The notes beneath the pieces were generated by a model that worked only from the letters and a program-made list of their open reading frames with translations, was not told the origin of the DNA and did not search any database. Made by a program: the position numbers and the translations under genes. Of a stretch of DNA of 41,033 nt, positions 17,056 to 25,673 are shown piece after piece; the first letter of the stretch is position 1; the number at the start of each line of letters is the position of its first letter. Source of the DNA: Planctomycetota bacterium (lineage in GTDB: Bacteria; Planctomycetota; Planctomycetia; Pirellulales; Pirellulaceae); NCBI GenBank assembly GCA_016872775.1, contig VGZA01000054.1, positions 1 through 41,033 on the forward strand, written 5' to 3'.

Positions 17056-17436
17056 ATGAATCGTTTTGTCGTTTTTGGGATCGCGGCATTTCTCGCGGTC
17101 GTCGGCATCGCCTTGACGGGCGGTGAGCAGAAAGCGGTTGCTGGTCACGGCTGCAATGGTTGCAGTGGCTGCAGCGGCAAGAAGTGCGATGGTGGTGGCT
17201 GCCACGCTCGTTGCAGTGGTAAGGACAAGTGCGATGGCGAAAAGCGCCATGGTCGTTGCCACGGCGATCGTTGCCATGGTCGGGATCGTTGCCACGGTGA
17301 TCGATGCCATGGCCGCGACCGTTGCCATGGTCGCGATCGTTGCAGCGGCCGTTGCAATGGCTGTAACGGTGGCTCTGGTTCGGCTCCGGCCGCTCCAGCC
17401 AAGGACGCCGCTCCTCCGGCCCCGAAGGCTGGCTAG
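17056..17436 (+). CDS. Small exported Cys/His/Gly-repeat protein
   Basis: A 126-residue protein with a signal peptide (about 1-29) and a mature part packed with 15 Cys and 8 His. Residues 33-60 are CNGCSGC/CDGGGCHARC-like; residues 67-96 are a tandem of RCHGD and RCHGRD units with Cys spaced five or six residues apart; the tail is Pro/Ala/Lys rich. GGAGGATC stands before the ATG and a strong intrinsic terminator follows, so it is a monocistronic, probably well expressed gene. Metal chelation or disulfide cross-linking in the proteinaceous planctomycete envelope are both plausible, but no family was recognised. The DNA itself is repetitive, so copy number may vary between strains. Confidence 0.85.
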   Translation: MNRFVVFGIAAFLAVVGIALTGGEQKAVAGHGCNGCSGCSGKKCDGGGCHARCSGKDKCDGEKRHGRCHGDRCHGRDRCHGDRCHGRDRCHGRDRCSGRCNGCNGGSGSAPAAPAKDAAPPAPKAG

Positions 17437-17499
17437 TTTACCGAATAGGGCTTGGCGAGGCCTCCCTGTGCCTCGGCGGGCCGATCGGTCTTGGACAAG

Positions 17500-17532
17500 G
17501 ATCGAGTCTCGAAAGAGGCTCGATCTTTTTTT
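17500..17532 (+). terminator. Intrinsic terminator of the Cys/His-repeat gene
   Basis: An 11-base stem (17500-17510 with 17515-17525, one G-T pair) closed by a GAAA tetraloop and followed by seven Ts. It lies 64 bases after the stop codon at 17436. Confidence 0.9.
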
Positions 17533-17635
17533 GTTGGCGGCGGCAATTAGGCTAAGAGAACGCCTGCCCGATGGTCGAACCTGGCGGCTACCCTGGACAA
17601 TCCCCTGATATTCCTCCACGGATTCGGCGTAACTT

Positions 17636-18382
17636 ATGCAAGAGTTCAAAGGCGACCTGCCTCCCGCGACGGTCCGAACCACGATTTCGCTCGTACTTTT
17701 CGCACATTTTTTCTCTGTTTTCGTGGCGATTTATGGCGGCATTTCCCCGGGGCGCGACGGCGATCAGAATCTGAAGGAGCGGTTGCGCGGCGTCGTGGCG
17801 CCGTACAGCCAGGCGCTGAATTTTGAATCGACTGCCCGCTTTTATCTGACGCATGCCACCGCCGAGGACGCCGAGTATCGAATCGAGTATTTGCCGGAGG
17901 GCGCGGATCCCACGGACAACCGGCAGTGGAAAATTCTGACGGTCGGGCAACCCGGTACGGAGCGCTTCCATCGGCAGCAGCGTTTGGCGGAGATTCTGGG
18001 TGGTTTTGGCGATGCTCAGAATGACGATGGGGCAGCAATTCTGGTCGCGTCGTTAGGCGACGCACTGCATTCCCAGTCGGGCACCGAGGTCGCGCAGATC
18101 CGCTGTTTCCGCCACTTGCTACAGGACCAGCAGGACGTCCGTGGTGCATCGGTGGATCGCCGCAACCCGGACGATCGATCGTTCTTCGACGAGGTCTATC
18201 GGGCTCAACTGAAGCGACTGCGCAGCGGCAAGCTTCTGGTCCGGCGGGTCGGCGAAACGGGGCAGGAGGCACCTGTAACGGGTGGGGCGGCAGGGGGCGA
18301 TCGCGCGGGGGGGGCAACGTCCGACAGTAACGCACCGGAGACGCCGTCCGAGGTCGAAGGTCGACAAGGAGCCGTTCCATGA
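17636..18382 (+). CDS. Membrane-anchored protein paired with HTTM protein
   Basis: A 248-residue protein with one transmembrane segment (about residues 16-36, SLVLFAHFFSVFVAIYGG) and a hydrophilic domain outside it (YSQALNFESTARFYLTHA, YRIEYLP, FHRQQRLAEILGGF). The C-terminus is Gly/Ala/Glu rich and low in complexity. Its stop overlaps the start of the HTTM gene in an ATGA, which implies translational coupling and a shared complex. No enzyme motif was recognised. No good ribosome binding site precedes the ATG at 17636. Confidence 0.8.
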   Translation: MQEFKGDLPPATVRTTISLVLFAHFFSVFVAIYGGISPGRDGDQNLKERLRGVVAPYSQALNFESTARFYLTHATAEDAEYRIEYLPEGADPTDNRQWKILTVGQPGTERFHRQQRLAEILGGFGDAQNDDGAAILVASLGDALHSQSGTEVAQIRCFRHLLQDQQDVRGASVDRRNPDDRSFFDEVYRAQLKRLRSGKLLVRRVGETGQEAPVTGGAAGGDRAGGATSDSNAPETPSEVEGRQGAVP

Positions 18383-19362
18383 CTCCCAAGGTAAAGGCAG
18401 TCGCTGCGCCTTCCGCATCGACGGGTGACGCGGGCACAGTTACCGCCTGGGATCTGTTCTGGTTCGCGCCGTCGAACCCGCGGAGGTTATGTCAGTTGCG
18501 GGTTGCCGCCGGGCTCCTGGCGCTTTGGTTTTTCCTGGGCCATACTTTCGACCTGCAGATCTGGTTCGGACCAGGTGGGTTGCTTCCGGTGGACACGGTG
18601 AAGAGCTTGCGCCCCGATCCGTATCGGTGGTCGTTCCTGCCGCTGTTTCAGGACGCCGGTGGGCTTTGGCTTGTCCATGGTCTGGCGATCGTTTCCGCAA
18701 CCTGCATGGCCTGGGGGCTGTTTTCGCGGACCACAACACTGATTACCTGGCTGTTTGTCCTTTCGTACATCCATCGTGCGCCGATGCTTACGGGCGTTTT
18801 TGAGCCGATCCTGACGTTGACCTTGGGATACCTTTGGCTCGCTCCGGTCGGAAATTACTATTCCGTCGATCGCTGGTGGCGCGAGCGTCGCGGCCGCCAG
18901 TCGCAACCGACGGCAGGCGGTTCGACGGCAAGTACCCTGGTCTCGCGCTTGATCCAGGTTCATGTGGCGACGCTCTACGGGCTGATGGGGTTGTCGAAAC
19001 TGGGCGGAATCGCGGGCAGCACGAATTACGACGGCAGTTGGTGGCGAGGCGAAGCGGTCTGGTGGCTGATTACCCGATCCGAATCCCGCCTGATCGACCT
19101 GACGTTTCTGCACGCGTACCCGTTGGTAGTGAATGCCTTGACGCATGCGATTGTGGCATTCGAACTGGCGTTCGCGGTCCTGATCTGGAATGGGCGAATA
19201 CGGCCATGGCTGCTGGCGGTCGGCTGCGTTCTCTGGCCGCTGATCGGACTGATCACCGGTTCGTTGAGTTTCGCGTTGGCGATGCTCAGTCTCAACCTGG
19301 CCTTGTTGCGGCCGGAAAATTTGTTCGAGCAGGACGTCCCGGCACCGTCGCGGTCGGGTTGA
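18379..19362 (+). CDS. HTTM-domain (gamma-carboxylase-like) integral membrane protein
   Basis: A 327-residue membrane protein of the HTTM family, related to the membrane part of vitamin K-dependent gamma-carboxylase. Several hydrophobic helices are evident (LRVAAGLLALWFFLG, LVHGLAIVSATCMAWGLF, TLITWLFVLSYIHRAP, PILTLTLGYLWLAPVG, LLAVGCVLWPLIGLITG). Conserved-looking features are RLCQLRVAAGLLAL near the start, SYIHRAPM, and the WWRGEAVWWLITR segment. Overlap with the preceding gene by four bases suggests they form a unit. Bacterial HTTM proteins are uncharacterised for the most part; carboxylation activity should not be assumed. Confidence 0.85.
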   Translation: MTPKVKAVAAPSASTGDAGTVTAWDLFWFAPSNPRRLCQLRVAAGLLALWFFLGHTFDLQIWFGPGGLLPVDTVKSLRPDPYRWSFLPLFQDAGGLWLVHGLAIVSATCMAWGLFSRTTTLITWLFVLSYIHRAPMLTGVFEPILTLTLGYLWLAPVGNYYSVDRWWRERRGRQSQPTAGGSTASTLVSRLIQVHVATLYGLMGLSKLGGIAGSTNYDGSWWRGEAVWWLITRSESRLIDLTFLHAYPLVVNALTHAIVAFELAFAVLIWNGRIRPWLLAVGCVLWPLIGLITGSLSFALAMLSLNLALLRPENLFEQDVPAPSRSG

Positions 19363-19477
19363 GCGGCTGCGCGTGGAGCGCGCCGAATTTGTCCGCCGCC
19401 GCGCCTGGATCGTTTAATCGCGGCGACAACCACCGTATAATCGTGCGATCGAAATTCGTCCAGGGAGCACAATCGCA

Positions 19478-20386
19478 ATGCAAATCGATCGCCGGAAGAT
19501 TCTCGAATCCAGTCTTGCGGCACTTGCCGCGTCCGCGTTGCCGGCGGCAAGTTCCGCCATTCCCCCGATTGCGCGCAACGGTCTGGCCAAGTTCAAGTTC
19601 AGTCTGGCGGCATATAGTTATCGCGATTTGCTGACCGGCGATTCGCCGCGTCTGGCGCTCAGCGATTTTGTGGCCGACTGCGCCAAGATGGGACTGGAGG
19701 GAACCGAGCTTACATCGTACTACTTTCCGAAGGAAGTCACGCCGGCTTATTTGCGACAAATCAAGAAGCAGTGTTTCGAGTTGGGGCTGGATATTTCCGG
19801 CACCGCGATCGGGAACGATTTTGGTCTGCGAGATTTCGGGAAACTCAAGGCTCAGATCGCCCATACGAAGCGTTGGATCGAATATGCGGAGCTGCTCGGA
19901 GCGCCGGTGATCCGGATCTTCGCCGGTCATATCGAGAACGGCGCGCGGGCGGAGGATTCCCTGCGGCAGATGGTCGAGGCGATGGAGGAGTGTTGCGACT
20001 TTGCCGGGCAGCACGGCGTCTTTCTCGCGCTGGAGAATCATGGTGGCCCGACCGACACGGCCGACGGACTGCTGAAGTTTGTTCAGGCGGTGCGCAGTCC
20101 CTGGTTCGGTGTCAACGTCGACACGGGCAACTTCCATAGCGACGACATCTACGGCGAGATCGCTCGCATTGCCCCCTATGCACTCAACGTTCAGGTCAAG
20201 GTCGTGATCAGCGGATCGGACGGTCGCAAGCAGCCTTCCGATTACGCGAGGCTTGCCAGCATCCTGCGGGACGCGAATTACCGCGGATATATCGTCCTGG
20301 AGTATGAGGAAGACGGAGATCCTCGCGTGGAGTGCCCGAAATTCGTCGACCAATTGCGCGAAGCATTTGTCGGCGGGGTCCATTGA
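19478..20386 (+). CDS. Exported sugar phosphate isomerase/epimerase-like TIM barrel
   Basis: A 302-residue xylose-isomerase-like TIM barrel. The N-terminus DRRKILESSLAALAASAL is a Tat-like signal, so the enzyme acts outside the cytoplasm. Likely metal ligands sit in ALENHGG (Glu), NVDTGNFHSDD (Asp, His) and IVLEYEEDGDP (Glu). GGGAG lies about ten bases ahead of the ATG. The double DUF1080 protein follows 74 bases later and the ceramidase after that, all on the same strand. In planctomycetes such genes commonly accompany DUF1080 and Gfo/Idh genes acting on oxidised or keto sugars; the exact substrate is unknown. Confidence 0.88.
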   Translation: MQIDRRKILESSLAALAASALPAASSAIPPIARNGLAKFKFSLAAYSYRDLLTGDSPRLALSDFVADCAKMGLEGTELTSYYFPKEVTPAYLRQIKKQCFELGLDISGTAIGNDFGLRDFGKLKAQIAHTKRWIEYAELLGAPVIRIFAGHIENGARAEDSLRQMVEAMEECCDFAGQHGVFLALENHGGPTDTADGLLKFVQAVRSPWFGVNVDTGNFHSDDIYGEIARIAPYALNVQVKVVISGSDGRKQPSDYARLASILRDANYRGYIVLEYEEDGDPRVECPKFVDQLREAFVGGVH

Positions 20387-20460
20387 TGCTTCAGGACCGA
20401 CGGAACTCGACGCGGACCTCGGCGAAATAATTCGGCCGCTTTCAGAAGGGATGAACTGCC

Positions 20461-21645
20461 ATGATGCAAGCGTTGAGAAACTACGGTCGATACTGTCTGG
20501 TAACGTTCGCTTTCGCGTTGCCATTGGCCGGCGCCGAGCCGGCCTCCGAATCCGGTTCGGGGGCGCTTTCGGATTCGCCTTCGGGGCATCGTTACCCGCT
20601 GTTTAACGGAAAAAACTTGCACGGCTGGAATGTCGCGGGCTGTGAAGTTGCGGTCGAGAATGGCGTCCTGCTGTTGAAATCGGGCGATGGATTTGTCTGG
20701 ACCGATCACAAATATCGGGACTTCATTCTGGAACTGGAATGGCGGCCGCTCAAGGACCAGAAATGGGACTCCGGGATCTATATTCGCGCCGAACTTCCCC
20801 GCGACGGGAAAAAGTGGCCGGACAAGCACCAGGTGAATCTGCTCGAAGGCCACGAAGGCAATCTGATCGGGTTCAGTACCGCGAAAAGCACAGGACTGGT
20901 CGTTAACGGGCAATGGAATCGCCTGCGACTCGTGGTTGTCGGCACCCAGGCGAAGATGGAGATCAACGGCAAGCCGGCCTGGGTGGCCGACGGAATTCCC
21001 GCGGAAAAAGGTTACGTCGGGTTTCAATCCGAAGTTCCTCTGGGTGGACAATTTGAGTTCCGCAGCATTTTCATCACGGAAATCGGATATCGCAGCCTGT
21101 TTAATGGCTCGGATTTGACAGGTTGGGAGGGCGCGGATCAGGATGCGGCGAAATGTTGGGGTGTCGAACAGGAGGAACTGATTTGCAGTGGAGCACCAGG
21201 GCCGTGGCTGCGGAGCAAAGAACAGTTCTCCGATTTCAATCTGCGACTGGAGTATCGCACCATGAACGGCGGGAATTCGGGCGTCTATTGCCGCGTGCCT
21301 GCCGATGGCAATCATCATGGACCCGGTTCCGGGGTTGAGATCCAGATTCTGGATGATCGTGCGGAGCAGTACCGCGAATTGAAGCCTTACCAGTACTGTG
21401 GCAGCGTCTACGGGATCGCTCCGGCACTGCAACGCGTCGGCAAACCGGCGGGCGAATGGAATACGCTGGAAATCAACTGCAAAGGAACAGCCTACGTTGT
21501 CACCCACAACGGTGTGGTGATCGTCCATGTCTGCGAGGAAGCCTTCCCCGAGATTCGGCAGAGGTTGCGCGAGGGATATCTCGGATTGCAGAATCACAGC
21601 GAGAAGGTCTGGTTCCGAAATCTTCGCTTAGGCCCGGGAGAGTAG
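20461..21645 (+). CDS. Exported protein with two DUF1080 domains
   Basis: A 394-residue exported protein, signal peptide about 1-24. Two DUF1080 (3-keto-disaccharide hydrolase-like, concanavalin-type) domains stand in tandem: the first opens with PLFNGKNLHGWNV and has WDSGIYIR; the second opens with SLFNGSDLTGWEG and has GNSGVYCRVP, GVEIQILDD and the final YLGLQNHSEKVWFRNLRL. Only the second has the full EIQILDD-type core, so the first may be a diverged binding copy. AGAAGGGA precedes the ATG; a second ATG follows immediately. The ceramidase begins five bases after the stop, so they are surely co-transcribed. Confidence 0.9.
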   Translation: MMQALRNYGRYCLVTFAFALPLAGAEPASESGSGALSDSPSGHRYPLFNGKNLHGWNVAGCEVAVENGVLLLKSGDGFVWTDHKYRDFILELEWRPLKDQKWDSGIYIRAELPRDGKKWPDKHQVNLLEGHEGNLIGFSTAKSTGLVVNGQWNRLRLVVVGTQAKMEINGKPAWVADGIPAEKGYVGFQSEVPLGGQFEFRSIFITEIGYRSLFNGSDLTGWEGADQDAAKCWGVEQEELICSGAPGPWLRSKEQFSDFNLRLEYRTMNGGNSGVYCRVPADGNHHGPGSGVEIQILDDRAEQYRELKPYQYCGSVYGIAPALQRVGKPAGEWNTLEINCKGTAYVVTHNGVVIVHVCEEAFPEIRQRLREGYLGLQNHSEKVWFRNLRLGPGE

Positions 21646-21650
21646 ACGCG

Positions 21651-22964
21651 ATGAATGCCCGCTTTACCGTCCGGTTTTTGCTCGCGGTGCTCCTGGGCTG
21701 GTGCCTGGGCGGGAGTCCGTCGGTCAGTCTTGGCGCATCGCGGTTGCTCGCCGGCGCCGCCAGGCGGGAAATTACGCCGAAAGACGCGGTCCCGATGTGG
21801 GGCTATGGAGCCCGTCACGACGCGCTTTCCCAGGGCACACTCGATCCACTCTACGCCACGGCGCTGGTCCTGCAGGTCGATCAGGTCAAGCTGGCCATCG
21901 TAGGACTCGACCTGGGAAGATCGCCCTCCGAGTCGACGCTAGAGCGAATTCGCGCAAAGATCCTGGAACGAGGCGGCATTGCCCACGCGATGATCGCCGG
22001 ATCGCATACCCATCACGGGCCCGTATTGGAACTGACCGATGCCGACGGTAAAGGGCGGGGACGATTCGATGCCGCTCTGCGTTACTATGCCGAGCTGGAG
22101 GACGCGATCGTCGATGCGATCCTGGAGGCGAATCGGGCGCTGGTGCCGGCGAGATTTGCGGCCGGAGGGAAGCTTCTGGATGGATTCAACCGTAATCGCC
22201 ACGCGCGCCGCGAACCCAAGCCGGTCGACCGCTTTCTGGGTGTGATGAAATTTGAGGACGAACAGACCGGGGCGACGATCGCGAGCCTGGTCAATTTTAC
22301 AGGGCACCCCACCAACCTGCCGGCGCAGACGCTGCTGTTTTCGGCCGACTACGTCGGAGTGGTCCGAGCGTACATCGAGTCGGAGTTGGGGGGAACGGCG
22401 GTGTTCATGCAGGGCGCTTCAGGCGACATCTCCGTCGATCGGGGAAACCGGGGCGACCACGTCGATTTTGGCAAGGCGCTGGGTCGCGAGGTCGTGGCAT
22501 TGGCACGATCGCTGACGGCCCAATCTGTCTCCCGCGCTGGACTGAAGGTCCGTGAAGAGCGATTTCAATTTCGATCGCGCATTGACTTGAAAAATCCCCT
22601 GTTGTTTACCGCTTACTCGATCGCGTTTTTTCCAGAACTGGTGCGTAATTTCGCCGACGAGTACCAGGATGGAATTCGTCCGCGACTGACCGTCGCGCTG
22701 CTGAACGAGCAGATTGCGATCGTAGGCGCTTCGGGCGAGTTCTTTTGCCAGCATGCCACACGACTTCGGGAGCGGGCCCGCGTCGAGCAGCTTTTTTTCT
22801 TCGGCTACTGCAACGGCTACCACCAGTATTTTCCCACCATCGAAGCGGCGTCGGAAGGCGGTTACGGTGCCGATCAGCAGGTAGCGCCGGTCGAGGTCGG
22901 CGCCGGCGAGGCGTTGATGAACGCGGCGCTGATCTGGTTGTTTCAGATGCAGGGAAAACTCTAG
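21651..22964 (+). CDS. Neutral/alkaline ceramidase-like hydrolase
   Basis: A 437-residue exported protein of the neutral/alkaline non-lysosomal ceramidase N-domain family. Signal peptide about 1-28. Zinc-site and active-site blocks can be seen: GSHTHHGP, NFTGHPTNLP, FMQGASGDIS, VGASGEFFCQH (Glu) and GYCNGYHQYFPT (Tyr). The size fits single-domain planctomycete members, shorter than the 650-residue Pseudomonas enzyme. The expected reaction is amide-bond hydrolysis of ceramide-like lipids, but the planctomycete versions are untested. The ATG at 21651 has GGGAG upstream and matches the signal peptide. The stop is 15 bases from the convergent MoaD-like gene. Confidence 0.9.
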   Translation: MNARFTVRFLLAVLLGWCLGGSPSVSLGASRLLAGAARREITPKDAVPMWGYGARHDALSQGTLDPLYATALVLQVDQVKLAIVGLDLGRSPSESTLERIRAKILERGGIAHAMIAGSHTHHGPVLELTDADGKGRGRFDAALRYYAELEDAIVDAILEANRALVPARFAAGGKLLDGFNRNRHARREPKPVDRFLGVMKFEDEQTGATIASLVNFTGHPTNLPAQTLLFSADYVGVVRAYIESELGGTAVFMQGASGDISVDRGNRGDHVDFGKALGREVVALARSLTAQSVSRAGLKVREERFQFRSRIDLKNPLLFTAYSIAFFPELVRNFADEYQDGIRPRLTVALLNEQIAIVGASGEFFCQHATRLRERARVEQLFFFGYCNGYHQYFPTIEAASEGGYGADQQVAPVEVGAGEALMNAALIWLFQMQGKL

Positions 22965-22979
22965 CCGATCCGCGGGCGG

Positions 22980-23246
22980 CTAACCGCCGCCGATCGTCGG
23001 CAGAAAGTGAATTTCGGCGTCTGGGGCGACACGCTGCAGGGCGCCCAGCGCGGCGACCGAACCGTTGACGACGGCCGATACGCCTGGACGCAGATTCCCC
23101 TGCGCGTCGCACAGTTTCTCGCGAATTCCCGGGTGGGCCGATTCAAGCTGGTCGATGACCGCGCGCACACTGGAACCGCCTACTTCCAGTTGGTCGAGCC
23201 CTTGCGTCAACGACCGGAGGTTTGTTGGAATGAAAACTCGCGGCAT
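22980..23246 (-). CDS. MoaD/ThiS/CysO-like ubiquitin-fold sulfur carrier
   Basis: An 88-residue beta-grasp protein. The start MPRVFIPTNLRSLT, the STVREA-like segment SSVRAVIDQL and the VVNG turn are those of MoaD/CysO proteins, and the chain ends in IGGG, giving the C-terminal Gly-Gly needed for adenylation and thiocarboxylation, with one extra Gly. It lies 75 bases downstream of the molybdenum subunit on the same strand, which suggests a role with molybdopterin or with sulfuration of that enzyme; a cysteine-synthesis CysO role is the alternative. The ribosome binding site is weak. Confidence 0.85.
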   Translation of the reverse strand: MPRVFIPTNLRSLTQGLDQLEVGGSSVRAVIDQLESAHPGIREKLCDAQGNLRPGVSAVVNGSVAALGALQRVAPDAEIHFLPTIGGG

Positions 23247-23321
23247 GGCCGGATCACTAATCCGAATTCCCAACGTCAATATCCCAGCACCGGCGTTATC
23301 CCAGCAGCGGCGTTCCGGCAA

Positions 23322-25592
23322 CTACTTCGTTTGCGCCTTGAGGATTTCCGCAAGCAGGCGCGGCGGCGACATTGGCAACTCCCGCATGCGCACGCCGACC
23401 GCCGCGCGTATCGCGTTCGCGATCGCCGCGGGAGGAGGGCATATCGGCACTTCGCCGACCCCGCGGACTCCGTAGGGGTGCGCGGGATCCGGAACCTCGA
23501 CGATAATGGTGTCGATCATCGGAACGTCGTAGGTGGTCGGCATTCGATAGTCGAGAAACGTCGCGTTACGCATCGACCCCTGCTCGTCGTAAAAGTACTC
23601 CTCGTTCAACGCCCAGCCGATGCCTTGGACGACGCCGCCCTGCATCTGGCCCTCGACGTAGCTGGGGTGGATCGCTGTGCCCGCATCCTGGGCGATGGTG
23701 TAACGCAGAATCTGCACTTTGCCGGTATCGGGGTCGACTTCCAGATCGACGCAGTGGGTTCCAAACGCGCCTCCCTGCTGCGCGGCGCTCGACGTGCCGT
23801 TCCCGATCACAGCGCCGCCGGTCAGATGCAGTTTTTCCGCGAGCTCCTTGAATCCGATCCGCTTGCCGTCCGGTCCCTGGACGCCGCCGTCGACGTAGCA
23901 TGCCGCTTTCGGGTCGCAATCCCAAAGCAACGCAGCGCGTTCGACCAGCTGCCGTTGTATTTCCTTCGCCGCTTCCACCGCGGCGATGCCGGTCGCAAAA
24001 GTCACGCGGCTGCCTCCGGTGATATCGGTGTATCCGACGCTGTCGGTATCGGCGACCGTGGGGTTCACGTCTTCCGCAGCAATTCCCAGAGTCTCGGCAA
24101 GCTGCATGGCGATACTGGTTCGCGTCCCGCCAATATCGGTCGATCCTTCCACCAGCGAGACCGTCCCGTCGTTGTTCACGGTGGCGGTCACGGACGACTT
24201 GAGTCCGACATTGAACCAGAAACCGGAAGCGATTCCACGCCCCCGATTCTTGCCGGTCAGTGGAGTCCGGTAGTGGGCACTGTTCTTGATTGCTTCGACG
24301 GTTTCCACCATGCCGACACGCGGGAAAGTCGGCCCGTCGACCCGTCGTGTGCCTTCGCGTGCTCCGTTCTTCAATCGGAACTCCGCCGGATCGATGCCAA
24401 TCTTCTGGCAAATCTCATCGATCACCGATTCGATCGCGAACGCCACATGGGTGGAACCGGGCGCGCGGTAGGCGAAGGTACGTGGACGATTGACGCAGAC
24501 GTCGTACCCTTCGATGCGGCCATTGGGGATGTCGTAGCAGGCGAACACGCACATGCAGGCCATCCCGACGGGAGAACCGGGGTAGGCCCCCGCTTCAAAC
24601 GCCATCCAGGCTTCGGCGGCCTGGATCTTGCCATCTTTGCTGACGCCCATTTTCAAGCGGATATGCGAACCCGGTGTTGGACCGGTCGCTTCGAAGACAT
24701 CCGCCCGCTGCATCACGAGTTTTACGGGGCGTCCGGACTTGCGTGAAAGCACCGCAGCGACGGGCGGGAGGTAGATTGGAATTTTCCCGCCAAACCCGCC
24801 GCCGATCTCCATGGGAACGACTTTGACACTGGAAACCGGGACGCGCAGCACTTCCGCGGTCTGTTGCCGCGCGGAAAACGCGCCCTGAGTGCTCATCCAG
24901 ACGGTGATCTTTCCATCGGGGTTCCAGAGCGCCGTGGCGTTGTGTGGTTCGATGTATCCTTGGTGGACGGTGGCCGTATCAAATTCGCGTTCGACCACCA
25001 CCTCGGAGCGCGAAAAGCCCGCTGCCACGTCGCCTTTTTCGAAAAGGTACTGTTTGGCCACATTGGTGGGGCCGGAATCGCCCGACGATGGGCTGGCAAA
25101 TTCGGTGCGCAGGTCGTCGTGCAGGATCGACGCTCCTGACCGCATCGCTTTGACGACGTCCATTTCGGGTGGCAGTATCTCGTACTCGACCTGAATCAGT
25201 TTGACCGCTTCCTCGGCGATATGAATATTGTCCGCAGCGACCGCGGCCACCGCGTGTCCCCGGTACAGCACCTTATCGCGGGCCAGGATGTTGGAACTGA
25301 GGTGCGGCATGTTGGCTGCGCCTTCGCCCAATTCCACAATTCGATCGCCCTGTTCCGGAAGATCGGCGGATGTCACCACCGCCCGCACGCCCGGCACCGC
25401 CGCGGCTTTCGACGTATCGATCCGCTTGATGCGGGCATGCGCGTGCGGGCTTCGCAGCATCGCGGCATAGAGCATTCCCGTCAGCCGCACATCGGCCCCG
25501 TACTTCGCGCGCCCCGTGACCTTATCGACCCCATCGTGGCGGACCGGACGAGTGCCGATGACTTTGTATTTGCGGGATTGGCCTGTGGACAT
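23322..25592 (-). CDS. Xanthine dehydrogenase-family molybdopterin-binding subunit
   Basis: A 756-residue large subunit of a molybdenum hydroxylase. It has the N-terminal VTGRAKYGADVRLTGMLYAAMLRSPHAHARI block, GGFGGK for cofactor binding, AYRAPG near residue 370 (the xanthine/aldehyde type rather than the AYRCSFR loop of CO dehydrogenase), and RGVGEVP with catalytic Glu714. Substrate cannot be read from sequence; purines, aldehydes and N-heterocycles are all possible. AAGGA precedes the ATG. It is third in a minus-strand operon after the FAD and 2Fe-2S subunits, and the MoaD-like gene follows. No signal peptide, so cytoplasmic. Confidence 0.95.
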   Translation of the reverse strand: MSTGQSRKYKVIGTRPVRHDGVDKVTGRAKYGADVRLTGMLYAAMLRSPHAHARIKRIDTSKAAAVPGVRAVVTSADLPEQGDRIVELGEGAANMPHLSSNILARDKVLYRGHAVAAVAADNIHIAEEAVKLIQVEYEILPPEMDVVKAMRSGASILHDDLRTEFASPSSGDSGPTNVAKQYLFEKGDVAAGFSRSEVVVEREFDTATVHQGYIEPHNATALWNPDGKITVWMSTQGAFSARQQTAEVLRVPVSSVKVVPMEIGGGFGGKIPIYLPPVAAVLSRKSGRPVKLVMQRADVFEATGPTPGSHIRLKMGVSKDGKIQAAEAWMAFEAGAYPGSPVGMACMCVFACYDIPNGRIEGYDVCVNRPRTFAYRAPGSTHVAFAIESVIDEICQKIGIDPAEFRLKNGAREGTRRVDGPTFPRVGMVETVEAIKNSAHYRTPLTGKNRGRGIASGFWFNVGLKSSVTATVNNDGTVSLVEGSTDIGGTRTSIAMQLAETLGIAAEDVNPTVADTDSVGYTDITGGSRVTFATGIAAVEAAKEIQRQLVERAALLWDCDPKAACYVDGGVQGPDGKRIGFKELAEKLHLTGGAVIGNGTSSAAQQGGAFGTHCVDLEVDPDTGKVQILRYTIAQDAGTAIHPSYVEGQMQGGVVQGIGWALNEEYFYDEQGSMRNATFLDYRMPTTYDVPMIDTIIVEVPDPAHPYGVRGVGEVPICPPPAAIANAIRAAVGVRMRELPMSPPRLLAEILKAQTK

Positions 25593-25673
25593 TTTGGCGT
25601 TTCCTTCAGGATGTGCGATCGATCAAGAATGGTCGAATTTGCCGCTGGGAGGCCGTGGCACATGGCCCGGCCG

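Noticed and set aside
17123-17608. Long open frames overlapping the Cys/His-repeat gene on both strands
   Set aside because: They arise because the repeated DNA keeps all frames open; they lack ribosome binding sites and give low-complexity Ala/Val/Met or Ser/Pro/Trp strings.
23007-24746. 579-codon plus-strand frame opposite the molybdenum subunit
   Set aside because: It is antisense to an unmistakable xanthine-dehydrogenase-type gene, a common artefact in GC-rich DNA, and its sequence is Arg/His-rich without any motif.
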